A stretch of 64,000 nt of DNA from SCGC-AG-212-J23 sp036379875 (GTDB taxonomy: Bacteria; Pseudomonadota; Gammaproteobacteria; Burkholderiales; SG8-39). The notes beneath the pieces were generated by a model. The model worked only from the letters and a program-made list of their open reading frames with translations, did no database searches and was not told the origin of the DNA. Positions 17,133 to 24,159 of this stretch are shown in pieces. The first letter of the stretch is position 1. Every line of letters starts with the position of its first letter. The DNA is taken from the NCBI GenBank assembly GCA_036379875.1, contig DASVFV010000098.1:21046-85045 (forward strand), read 5' to 3'. The position numbers and the translations under genes are program-made.

Positions 17133-18456
17133 ACACGTTCACGACGCTCCTGCGCTCGGGGCGTCGCTTTTCGACGACGACCTTGTCGTGCGAGGGGACG
17201 TCCTCGGTCACCACCGCGTTCGCGCCGATGCTGGCCCCGCGCCCGATGCGCACCGCGCCGATCACCTTGGCGCCCGGCCCGATGCTGACGTTGTCCTCGA
17301 TGGTCGGCCCGCCCAGCAGGCTGACCTGGTGCATGACGGTCACTCGGCTGCCGATGCGCGTGCCCGCCTCGATCACGATGCCGAAGGGGTAAGGCATCAG
17401 GACCGGCGAGCCGAGCCGCGCCCGGATCGAGCAGCCCATGAAGAACTGCACCAGCGGCAGCTTGTTCCGCACCGCGAACTGCAGCAGGCGCGCCGCGAAC
17501 GGGTTCTCGCCGACCAGCGCCTCGGGGTAGCGGTGCTCGACGCGGCACTCGAGCCAGCGCAGGATCGCGCGCTCCGCGGCCACCACGGCCTGCGCGAGGC
17601 CGCGGTCGCTGCGTACCCCGACCACGTCGGGATGGTCCTGGTGCGCGTCGAACACCACGCGCAGCCCGGGGCGCGGGCCGCGCGTGCCGGCCTCGTGCAG
17701 GGTGAGCCCGAGCGGCGCCAGGTCGCGCGCCACGTGCCCCATGACCTCGGTGCGCACCACGCTTTCGCGGCCCATGAAGAGCACCGCGGCGCGCGCCGGC
17801 TGCACGAGGTTGCGCAGCGCCGCGGCGAGCCAGGCGATCGCGTCGGCCGGCTCGGGCAGCACCGCGCGGCGCAGCGCGCGGCGCAGCGCCGGCAGGCTGG
17901 CGCGCACCGCGCTCCATTCGCCGTGCTTGGCGGCCTGCGCGAGCAGGCGGATGTTCTGGCTGGAGCGCCAGAAGCGCGCCACCCGCTCGATGGCGCCGCG
18001 GCTGTCCCGGGTCCACAGCGCGCACAGCCAGGCGGCGCGCTCGGCCGGCAGCTCGGCGCTCTCGACCGCGTCCACCAGCGCGTGCGCGAACTGCGCGTCC
18101 GGCGCGCCGGCGAGCAGCTCCTCGGCGCGCAGATAGCAGCGCGGGCCGCGGCAGAAGTCGCTGCAGATGCGCACGCCGAGGAAGCGCGGCCGCCCCACCT
18201 CGTCGCTCCACGCCAGCATGGCGCGCCAGGCGCGCGCGTCCTCCGGGTGGAGCTGCACCAGCTGCAGGTCGAGCTCGTGGCAGAAGCGCGCGATGGCGCG
18301 CGGCATGGCGGACAGCGCCTCGCGCGCCACCGCGAGCTGCACGAGGGGCGGAGCGCGTTCCGGGTAGCCGCTCGTGTCCCCGAGCACGCGAAAGCGCGTG
18401 CCCTCCTCGCTCAAGCGGTCGAACAGCGCCTGGGCGACGTAGCCGCGGTCGTCCAT
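17131..18456 (-). CDS. Serine acetyltransferase-like hexapeptide protein with a long N-terminal extension (exopolysaccharide locus)
   Basis: The 441-residue protein ends in a left-handed beta-helix transferase domain (about 335-430: FGIVIEAGTRIGSRVTVMHQ, IGPGAKVIGAVRIGRGASIG, ANAVVTEDVP), as in CysE and WcaB/WcaF O-acetyltransferases. The first 330 residues are not a family I recognise. They contain FCRGPRCYLRAEELL (about 120-134) and VFMGRESVVRTEVMGHV (about 250-266). ATG 18456 sits 2 bp after the stop of the EpsG-like gene. A role in O-acetylating an exopolysaccharide precursor, or in supplying O-acetylserine, is inference from position. Confidence 0.7.
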   Translation of the reverse strand: MDDRGYVAQALFDRLSEEGTRFRVLGDTSGYPERAPPLVQLAVAREALSAMPRAIARFCHELDLQLVQLHPEDARAWRAMLAWSDEVGRPRFLGVRICSDFCRGPRCYLRAEELLAGAPDAQFAHALVDAVESAELPAERAAWLCALWTRDSRGAIERVARFWRSSQNIRLLAQAAKHGEWSAVRASLPALRRALRRAVLPEPADAIAWLAAALRNLVQPARAAVLFMGRESVVRTEVMGHVARDLAPLGLTLHEAGTRGPRPGLRVVFDAHQDHPDVVGVRSDRGLAQAVVAAERAILRWLECRVEHRYPEALVGENPFAARLLQFAVRNKLPLVQFFMGCSIRARLGSPVLMPYPFGIVIEAGTRIGSRVTVMHQVSLLGGPTIEDNVSIGPGAKVIGAVRIGRGASIGANAVVTEDVPSHDKVVVEKRRPERRSVVNV

Positions 18457-18458
18457 TC

Positions 18459-19178
18459 TCAGGCTGGACTCAGCACGGTGCCGACCACGCGCGCGCGGCA
18501 GAAGCCGAGGAAATCGCGCAGCCGCTCGAGCGCGCGGCTGCGGGTCGAGAAGCGCGCCACCACCAGCGCGCCGCCGGCGTAGGCCGCGGAGAGCTGCAGA
18601 TCGGGGCCGAACGCGGCCGCCGGCGTATTCACCAGCACCGCGCGGTAGCGCTTGCCCGCCGCGGCGAGCAGCTCGAGCATGCGCGGGCGGCTCAGCAGCT
18701 CGAGCGGGTCGGCGCCGGCGCGGCCGGCCACCAGGACGGTGAGGTTGTCCTCGCAGTGCGCGAGGTGCGTGGCGCGGCCTTCGAGGAAGTCGGCGAGGCC
18801 GGCACGGTTGCGCAGGCCGAAAGCGCGGTGCAGCGAGGGGTCGCGGAAGTCCGCGTCGATGAGCAGCGTCGGCTCGCCGCGCCGGGCGAGCGCGCGCGCC
18901 AGCTCGGCCGCGACCTGCGTGCCGTTGTCGCCGGTCTCCGCGCTCACCACCGCCAGCACCGGGCGCCCGCAGTCGAACCAGTGCGCGCTCAGCTGGCGCG
19001 CGAGGTCGGCTGCCGCGAGCGGGCGCGCCGCGACGATCGGCATGCCGAGCGTGGCGATGAGATCCCTTTCGGAGCGCACGCGCTCGGCGCGCCGGGAAAC
19101 GAGCGACAGGCAGACCAGGCCGACAACGACCGTGGCGGTCGCGAGGGCAAGTCCCGCGGCGGTGTGCGGCTCGAGCAT
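18459..19178 (-). CDS. EpsG/CpsD-like tyrosine-kinase-family protein with degenerate ATP site
   Basis: The 239-residue protein has one N-terminal membrane helix (8-28) and a ParA/BY-kinase fold. Walker A' is intact (LLIDADFRDPSLHRAFGL, 105-122). The P-loop reads SAETGDNGTQVAAELA (79-94): the Walker A lysine aligns with Gly86. The Walker B position reads VLVNTPA, with Asn184 where DTP is expected. There is no C-terminal Tyr cluster. In Wzx/Wzy and XrtA-type loci this protein co-polymerises with the chain-length regulator. Here it is probably catalytically dead and structural. A sigma-54 promoter lies unusually close upstream, leaving a leader of about 4 nt. Confidence 0.7.
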   Translation of the reverse strand: MLEPHTAAGLALATATVVVGLVCLSLVSRRAERVRSERDLIATLGMPIVAARPLAAADLARQLSAHWFDCGRPVLAVVSAETGDNGTQVAAELARALARRGEPTLLIDADFRDPSLHRAFGLRNRAGLADFLEGRATHLAHCEDNLTVLVAGRAGADPLELLSRPRMLELLAAAGKRYRAVLVNTPAAAFGPDLQLSAAYAGGALVVARFSTRSRALERLRDFLGFCRARVVGTVLSPA

Positions 19179-19193
19179 AGGGGCCCCTCACCA

Positions 19194-19208
19194 GCAATGC
19201 GCGTGCCA
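19194..19208 (-). promoter_or_regulatory. Sigma-54 (-24/-12) promoter for the EpsG-like operon
   Basis: On the minus strand TGGCACGCGCATTGC matches the RpoN consensus TGGCACGNNNNTTGC at every defined position. Transcription would start near 19182, only about 4 nt before the ATG at 19178, so the message would be almost leaderless. Either this short leader is real, or a second promoter supplies the ribosome site GAGGGG located between the -12 element and the ATG. Confidence 0.75.
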
Positions 19209-19260
19209 CTTCGCGATCGCTTTGCAATCAACGACTTTGTACACGCGCGGCGACGCGCCC

Positions 19261-19278
19261 TGTCGGCCCCGCACGACA
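19261..19278. promoter_or_regulatory. TGTC-N10-GACA palindrome, candidate GlrR-type activator site
   Basis: TGTCGGCCCCGCACGACA (19261-19278) fits the half-site spacing reported for E. coli GlrR upstream activating sequences and lies about 66 bp upstream of the sigma-54 -12 element. A GlrR-like activator is encoded 4 kb away in the same gene block. Confidence 0.5.
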
Positions 19279-19363
19279 GTCCGTTTGTAGTTGTGGCGCG
19301 GCAGACAGGTCCAAAAAGCGCAGCCTAGAATCGCCGCGACCTAACAAAAGGAAGAAACGCTGC

Positions 19364-20626
19364 ATGAGGAATCGCTGGATGCGCGCGTTTGGTGTTCTGC
19401 TCCTCGTCCCGGCTACGGCTTTTGCGTTCCAGGCCGTCGACGAGATTCCCTATCCGTCGCTCGGCGGCTTCCCCGAGGCGTATGCGCCCGCGCCCGTGTA
19501 TCCGACGCGGCTGTGGGCGGAAGCCGGCACGATGTACGACAGCAATCCGTTCCGGCTCAACGACTCGGTCAATGCGCAGAACGCGCTCGGGCACAGCGGC
19601 AAGGACGACGGCATCGTGCGCCTGGGCGCCGGCGCGGGGCTCACGCAGCGCGTGTTCGGCCGGCAGAGCGTCAACCTCGAGGCCACCGGCCATTACTACG
19701 ACTACCTGCGCTTCAACCAGCTCGACCACTTCGCCTACACCCTGCTCGGCGAATGGCTCTACGAGGTCACCAACGACCTGAGCGGGACGATCGGCTACGG
19801 GCGCGACCGCGGCCTCGCCGATCCGGGCGAGGCGCAGCAGGTGAACCGCGACATGGTCACTACCGACCGCGGCTTCGCCAGCGCGAACTACCGGCTCGGC
19901 CCCAACGTGCAGCTGCGTGGCGCCGTGGACGCGCTGCGCGGCAAGCGCGAGGGCGACCGGCCCGACGCCGAGACCGACTCGCGCACCTGGCGCGTGGGCG
20001 CCGATTACGTGAGCACGCTCGCCAACACCATCGGCGCGGAATACCGCGAGACGCGCGGCAGCGCGCCGGTCAACCCGCTTGCCGACCCGACCGGCCAGTT
20101 CACCGACAACGAATACGAGGACCGCGAGATCGCCGCCGTGGCGGCGTACCGCGCGGGCGAGCAGCTGCGCTTCCTCGGCCGCTACGGCGAGACGCGCCGC
20201 CGGTACACGCAGCTCCCGGTCGACGAGTTCAAGGGCCCGACCTGGCGCGTGCGTGCCGATTGGCTGCCCACCGCCAAGGTCGGCCTGCGCTTCGACACCT
20301 TCCGCAGCGTCGAAACCGTGCTCGAGATCGACGCCACGCACGTGGTGGCGCGCGGCGTGGCGTTCGGCCCGCGCTGGGCGCCGCGCGAGAAGCTCGTGTT
20401 CTACGCCATGTTCGTGAACGAGCGGCGCGAATACCAGTCGACCGCCGACCCGACGCTCCCGGCGCGCGACGAAACCCTGCGCATCTGGCGCCTCGCCGGC
20501 GGCTGGGAGCCGCAGCGCCACATCAAGATCGGCGGCGGCGTGGACTGGGGTGAGCGCACCTCCAACGTCCTCGGGCGCGACTACGACTACCTGCAGGTCT
20601 CCCTCAACGCCCGCTACGACTGGTAG
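19364..20626 (+). CDS. epsL: Exopolysaccharide outer-membrane beta-barrel protein EpsL
   Basis: The 420-residue protein has a Sec signal peptide (1-21). The mature part consists of alternating amphipathic strands ending in an aromatic C-terminus (YDYLQVSLNARYDW), as expected for an outer-membrane barrel. It fits EpsL (TIGR03014), a marker of the Methylobacillus-type, exosortase-associated exopolysaccharide loci of betaproteobacteria. It is divergent from the EpsG-like gene across a 185-bp regulatory region. Its probable role is polysaccharide passage or anchoring at the outer membrane. AAAAGGAAGAAA before the ATG provides the ribosome site. Confidence 0.8.
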   Translation: MRNRWMRAFGVLLLVPATAFAFQAVDEIPYPSLGGFPEAYAPAPVYPTRLWAEAGTMYDSNPFRLNDSVNAQNALGHSGKDDGIVRLGAGAGLTQRVFGRQSVNLEATGHYYDYLRFNQLDHFAYTLLGEWLYEVTNDLSGTIGYGRDRGLADPGEAQQVNRDMVTTDRGFASANYRLGPNVQLRGAVDALRGKREGDRPDAETDSRTWRVGADYVSTLANTIGAEYRETRGSAPVNPLADPTGQFTDNEYEDREIAAVAAYRAGEQLRFLGRYGETRRRYTQLPVDEFKGPTWRVRADWLPTAKVGLRFDTFRSVETVLEIDATHVVARGVAFGPRWAPREKLVFYAMFVNERREYQSTADPTLPARDETLRIWRLAGGWEPQRHIKIGGGVDWGERTSNVLGRDYDYLQVSLNARYDW

Positions 20627-20633
20627 TCAGCAC

Positions 20634-20711
20634 AACCTAATTCGGGGCCAGGGCCACAACTCGCTTTTGCGTACGCGAAAACGAGTCGTGGCCCTGGCCC
20701 CGAATTAGGTT
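20634..20711. repeat. Long near-perfect palindrome between convergent epsL and manC
   Basis: Two 30-bp arms (AACCTAATTCGGGGCCAGGG ... and its complement) differ at a single base. The centre (CTTTTGCGTACGCGAAAA) is itself nearly palindromic, so the whole 78 bp can fold into one hairpin. It starts 8 bp after the epsL stop, and the manC stop codon lies inside the right arm. T-runs are absent, so it may work as a bidirectional transcription barrier or mRNA stabiliser, or it may be a dispersed repeat. It differs in sequence from the 74-bp REP-like family. Confidence 0.85.
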
Positions 20712-22087
20712 CGCGCCTCGCGGCCGTAGTTGTCTTCGTAGCGCACGATGTCGTCCTCGCCGAGGTAGCCGCCGGACTGGACCTCGATGATCTCGAGCGG
20801 CAGCTTGCCGGGGTTCTCGAGGCGATGGCGGGTGCCGGGCGGGATGTAGGTGGATTCGTTCTCGGTGAGGAGGAAGGTCTCGTCGCCGCGCGTCACGCGC
20901 GCGGTGCCGCGCACCACGATCCAGTGCTCGGCGCGGTGGTAGTGCATCTGCAGCGAAAGCGCGGCGCCGGGATCGACGACGATGCGCTTCACCTGGAAGC
21001 GCTCGCCGTTCTCGATGCCGTCGTAGCTGCCCCACGGGCGCAGCACCTTGCGGTGGGCCAGGCACTCGGCGCGGCCGGCGGCTTTCAGCGTCGCCACCAT
21101 CGCGCCGATCGCCTGCGCCTTGTCCTTGCGCGCCACCATCACCGCGTCGGGCGTCTCGACCACCACCACGTCGTCCAGCCCGACGCACGCGAGCAGGCGA
21201 TGCTGCGCGATGAGCAGCGCGTTGCGCGTGTCGGCGGCGTGCACGTCGCCGTGGATCACGTTGCCCTGCGCGTCCTTGGTCTCGATGTCCCAGAGCGCGT
21301 CCCACGCGCCGACGTCGGACCAGCCGGCCTCGAGGCGCACTACCATCGCGTCGGCGACGCGCTCCATCACCGCGTAGTCGATCGAGTCGCACGGGCACTC
21401 GCCGAACGCCGCCGGGTCCACGCGCAGGAAGGTGCCGTCGCGCCTGCCCTGCCGGAACGCGCGCTCGCAGGCCTTCAAGATCTCGGGCCGGAAACTGCCG
21501 ATCGCGTCGATCCAGACCGACGCCCGCACCGCGAAGATGCCGGCGTTCCAGAGATAGTCGCCCGAGGCGAGGTACTCGGCCGCCTTCGCCGCATCCGGTT
21601 TCTCGACGAAGCTTTCGATGAATTCGTTTCTGGAACGGATGTATCCGTACCCCGTCTCCGGGGCCAGGGGCGGCACGCCGAAGGCGACAATGCGCCCCTT
21701 CGCCGCGAGCGCGACGCCGCGCTCCACCGCGCGCTTGAAGGCGTCGCGCTGCGCGATGAAATGGTCGGAGGGCATCGCGACCAGCACCGGGTCGTCGGCG
21801 GTCACGGCCTGGATCGCGGCGAGCGTGAGCGCGGGCGCGGTGCCGCGCCCCTTCGACTCGAGGATGATGGAGCGCGGCCGCGCGCCGGCGCGGCGCAGCT
21901 GCTCCTGCACGAGGAAGCGGTGCGTCTCGTTGCACACCACGATCGGGTCGCCGGTGCAGCGCAGCGCGGTCTCCTGCAGCAGCGTGCGCTCGCCGTTCAC
22001 CGCGTGCAGCGGCTTCGGATGATGCTCGCGCGACAGCGGCCACAGGCGCGTGCCGGACCCTCCGCACAGGATTACCGGTTGCATCAT
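20705..22087 (-). CDS. manC: Mannose-1-phosphate guanylyltransferase / mannose-6-phosphate isomerase
   Basis: The 460-residue protein is a bifunctional type II enzyme. The N-terminal nucleotidyltransferase has the pyrophosphorylase loop GGSGTRLWPLSREHHPKPL (9-27) and FVEKPD. The C-terminal cupin-type isomerase domain has LSLQMHYHRAEHWIVVRGTA and ENESTYIPPGTRHRLENPG. It makes GDP-mannose for exopolysaccharide. Start codons ATG-ATG at 22087 and 22084 follow AGGGA, with 22084 having the better spacing. It lies 10 bp behind the half glycosyltransferase gene, so it is probably the last gene of that minus-strand operon. Confidence 0.88.
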   Translation of the reverse strand: MMQPVILCGGSGTRLWPLSREHHPKPLHAVNGERTLLQETALRCTGDPIVVCNETHRFLVQEQLRRAGARPRSIILESKGRGTAPALTLAAIQAVTADDPVLVAMPSDHFIAQRDAFKRAVERGVALAAKGRIVAFGVPPLAPETGYGYIRSRNEFIESFVEKPDAAKAAEYLASGDYLWNAGIFAVRASVWIDAIGSFRPEILKACERAFRQGRRDGTFLRVDPAAFGECPCDSIDYAVMERVADAMVVRLEAGWSDVGAWDALWDIETKDAQGNVIHGDVHAADTRNALLIAQHRLLACVGLDDVVVVETPDAVMVARKDKAQAIGAMVATLKAAGRAECLAHRKVLRPWGSYDGIENGERFQVKRIVVDPGAALSLQMHYHRAEHWIVVRGTARVTRGDETFLLTENESTYIPPGTRHRLENPGKLPLEIIEVQSGGYLGEDDIVRYEDNYGREART

Positions 22088-22097
22088 TTCCCTGGGA

Positions 22098-22610
22098 CTA
22101 GACGCGCGCTGCGCGCCGCCGCTCGCCGTAGAGTCTCTGATAGCTCCAGTCTGCGAGGAAGTGCGCCTGGTAGTCTGCCTTCGCGCACTCCCCCATCTGG
22201 CGCATCTTCTGCGGAAACGCCTCGGCCCAGGCGAGCCGCCGCGCGAGGTCCCGCGCCGAGCCCGGCTCGAAGAGCAGGCCGTTGCGCCCCGGCTCGATCA
22301 GCTCGGCGAGCCGCCCGACGCGGCTCGCGATCACCGGCAGGCCGTTAGCGAACGCCTCGACCAGCGGGCGCGGCTGCAATTCGTAAGAGAGGCTGGGCAG
22401 CACGACGTAGCTCGCGCCGCGCATGCGCGCCTGCACCTCCGCGGGGCCGACGCGTCCGAGCAGCCGGATGTTCGGGTGGCCGGCGAGGCGCCACTCCTCG
22501 GGGCCGGATCCCACCACGGCAATCTGCGCGCCGGGGAAAAGATCGAGCGCCTCCACCAGCGTGGCGATGCCCGACTCGGCCTGCAGGCGGCCGAGGAACA
22601 GCCCGCTCAT
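22098..22610 (-). CDS. Glycosyltransferase GT4-type, C-terminal (donor-binding) half only
   Basis: The 170-residue protein corresponds to the C-terminal Rossmann domain of GT-B family 4 enzymes: GLFLGRLQAESGIATLVEAL at the start, GSGPEEWRLAG, then the E-x7-E nucleotide-sugar motif (ELQPRPLVE) and ANGLPVIASRVGRLAELIEP. The N-terminal acceptor-binding domain (about 180 residues) is missing, and upstream sequence in other frames does not encode it. ATG 22610 is coupled by ATGA overlap to the preceding small gene, so the start looks genuine. It may be a degraded enzyme, or half of a split transferase whose partner lies elsewhere. Confidence 0.7.
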   Translation of the reverse strand: MSGLFLGRLQAESGIATLVEALDLFPGAQIAVVGSGPEEWRLAGHPNIRLLGRVGPAEVQARMRGASYVVLPSLSYELQPRPLVEAFANGLPVIASRVGRLAELIEPGRNGLLFEPGSARDLARRLAWAEAFPQKMRQMGECAKADYQAHFLADWSYQRLYGERRRAARV

Positions 22611-22861
22611 TCCGGCGTCCAGCGGCGCTTGCGGTACTCGATCTTCGGCGTCTTGCGCGGCGCTGCGCTGCGCGTCTCGCCGGGCTCGGGGAGCACGGCG
22701 ACGCGCACTTCCTTGCGCGCCGCCGGACGCTCCGCACGGCGCTCCTGGTGCTGGCGCTCGTGCGGGTGCGGGTGTTGCTGTTGTTCCTGCTCGCGGGCGC
22801 CGCGGCCGCGCAGGCGGCCCGAGGCGTAGAGATAGCCCGCTGCAGTTGCTGCTGCCGACAT
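22607..22861 (-). CDS. Small basic low-complexity protein
   Basis: The 84-residue protein is rich in Arg, Glu, Gln and His (EQEQQQHPHPHERQHQERRA at about 24-43) and strongly basic overall, with no predicted fold. It is likely real. The ATG has GGAGA 7 nt upstream, starts one base after the upstream stop, and its own stop overlaps the next ATG. Nothing is recognised. It could be a nucleic-acid or polyanionic-polysaccharide binder, or a coupling peptide keeping the operon translated. Confidence 0.5.
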   Translation of the reverse strand: MSAAATAAGYLYASGRLRGRGAREQEQQQHPHPHERQHQERRAERPAARKEVRVAVLPEPGETRSAAPRKTPKIEYRKRRWTPE

Positions 22862-22862
22862 T

Positions 22863-23606
22863 TCAGGTCTCCTTCATCCAGGTCGATCGTTTCTCGAGAA
22901 GCTTCCAGTACGCGGCCACCACCGGATCGGCGCGATCCGCCTTGCGATGCAGGATCACGCCGAGCAGGTAGACCAGCGTGAGCGCACCGATCACGCGCGG
23001 GCGCCACGACCACTCGGGGTAGGCGGCGAGCGCGAACTCGTGCGCGCGGCTCATCGCGCGGCACAGGAGCGGCACGGTCTTCAGGCGCCGCTGGATCATC
23101 AGGTAGTGCAGCACGTCGTCGAGCGGGCTTGCGTCGGTGTGCGCCTCGCCCCAGTCGAACACGAAGAGCTGCGAGCCGAAGGTGCGGATGTTCCAGGGCG
23201 CGAAGTCGCCCTGCGACAGGACGTACGGCCCGGTCCAGTAGAGGAGCGCCTTCTCGACGTCGTAATACGCCTCCTGCAGCAACGGCTCGTTGGGCAGCGC
23301 GCGCTGGATCCACTGGCACTTCGCGGCGTGCTCGAGCTCGGTGGAGCGGAAGCGCGCCCTGCCGAGCGCCTGCAGGAAGCGCGCGTGCCCCATCGTGAAA
23401 GCGCGGGTTTCACCGGTGCCTGGCGGGATGCTCAGCACGAGGTAGGGCGAGCCCGCGTCGTCGGTGCCCTGCTCGAGCAGGCGCGGCAGCTGGCCTTCGA
23501 GCGTGCGCTCGCGCCCGAGCTCGCGCAGCCACACCGCCTCGCGCGCGAGGCGCTTCGCCGTCTCGGCGTCGGTGGCGGTCTTGACCAGGCGTAGCTCGAG
23601 CGCCAT
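22863..23606 (-). CDS. APH/choline-kinase-fold protein in the exopolysaccharide operon
   Basis: The 247-residue protein has the phosphotransferase core. The catalytic loop is SQGDFAPWNI (131-140), with Asp134 and Asn139 kept but Gln in place of the usual His. The metal-binding DWG is at 151-153 (FVFDWGEAHTDASPLDDVLH). The N-terminal lobe has no glycine loop that I recognise, and the protein is shorter than typical APH enzymes. A kinase for a sugar or lipid carrier is possible, but activity is uncertain. The start abuts the upstream EF-hand stop (TAGATG). Confidence 0.7.
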   Translation of the reverse strand: MALELRLVKTATDAETAKRLAREAVWLRELGRERTLEGQLPRLLEQGTDDAGSPYLVLSIPPGTGETRAFTMGHARFLQALGRARFRSTELEHAAKCQWIQRALPNEPLLQEAYYDVEKALLYWTGPYVLSQGDFAPWNIRTFGSQLFVFDWGEAHTDASPLDDVLHYLMIQRRLKTVPLLCRAMSRAHEFALAAYPEWSWRPRVIGALTLVYLLGVILHRKADRADPVVAAYWKLLEKRSTWMKET

Positions 23607-23951
23607 CTAGCGGCGTACCTGCAAGATCTGCAGCCCTTGCGCGAATTCGTCGCGGTCGAGCTTGCCGTCGCCGTTGCGGTCGGCGCGCTCGAAGTTGGCC
23701 GACAGGCCCGGCACCATGCCGCACTCGGACTTGTCGAGGAAGCCGTCCTTGTTGCGGTCGGCCTTGTCGAAGTCGTTGGCGTGCTCGGGCGCAGGCGCGG
23801 GCTGGCTCGCGCCGCCCGCGGCGGATTGGGTCTGGGCGTCGTCCTTGTGCACCTGGGCGGTGACGATCGGCAGCGCCGCGATCAACGCCACGAAGCACGC
23901 GCCCAGGAACAGCAGGAAAACGCTGCGCTGCTGGCGGAGTCTCGGATTCAT
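23607..23951 (-). CDS. Membrane-anchored EF-hand protein
   Basis: The 114-residue protein has one hydrophobic segment (about 12-31, an uncleaved anchor or signal), a Ala/Pro/Gln-rich linker and two EF-hand loops: DRNKDGFLDKSE (65-76) and DRNGDGKLDRDE (91-102). Both have complete calcium-ligand positions 1, 3, 5 and 12. It leads the operon that continues with the APH-fold, small basic, half-GT and ManC genes, and has a consensus sigma-54 promoter 44 bp upstream. A calcium-sensing or buffering role at the cell surface is inference. ATG 23951 is preferred over the open frame reaching 24038, which would start inside the promoter. Confidence 0.8.
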   Translation of the reverse strand: MNPRLRQQRSVFLLFLGACFVALIAALPIVTAQVHKDDAQTQSAAGGASQPAPAPEHANDFDKADRNKDGFLDKSECGMVPGLSANFERADRNGDGKLDRDEFAQGLQILQVRR

Positions 23952-23994
23952 GACAGGGCTCTTGGAGTTGGCACTTGTGTTCGGGCGGCTCCTT

Positions 23995-24009
23995 GCAAGC
24001 CGCGTGCCA
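23995..24009 (-). promoter_or_regulatory. Sigma-54 (-24/-12) promoter for the EF-hand to manC operon
   Basis: On the minus strand TGGCACGCGGCTTGC matches TGGCACGNNNNTTGC at every defined position. The predicted start is near 23983, giving a leader of about 32 nt with an AAGAG ribosome site before the ATG at 23951, a normal layout. Confidence 0.8.
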
Positions 24010-24130
24010 CTCGCCCTGCTTCCTGCTGCAACAAGCACTTAAGCCCGCGCGCAAGACGCGTGCTTCGTCGGGCAATGCAAACCGCGCCGCGCGCGGTTCT
24101 AGGAAGCGCTTGTTTTCAGTACTTTTTCGT

Positions 24131-24148
24131 CGTCTCGAAACGCCGACG
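24131..24148. promoter_or_regulatory. CGTC-N10-GACG palindrome, weak candidate activator site
   Basis: This sequence has the same spacing as TGTC-N10-GACA with one symmetrical change per half. It lies about 125-150 bp upstream of the sigma-54 promoter at 23995. Support is weak in such GC-rich DNA. Confidence 0.25.
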
Positions 24149-24159
24149 TCGACGAGTCA

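Noticed and set aside
15602..18211. 869-codon minus-strand open frame overlapping the kinase and transferase genes
   Set aside because: It is a shifted frame of real same-strand genes, is Arg/Ala-rich and has no recognisable fold.
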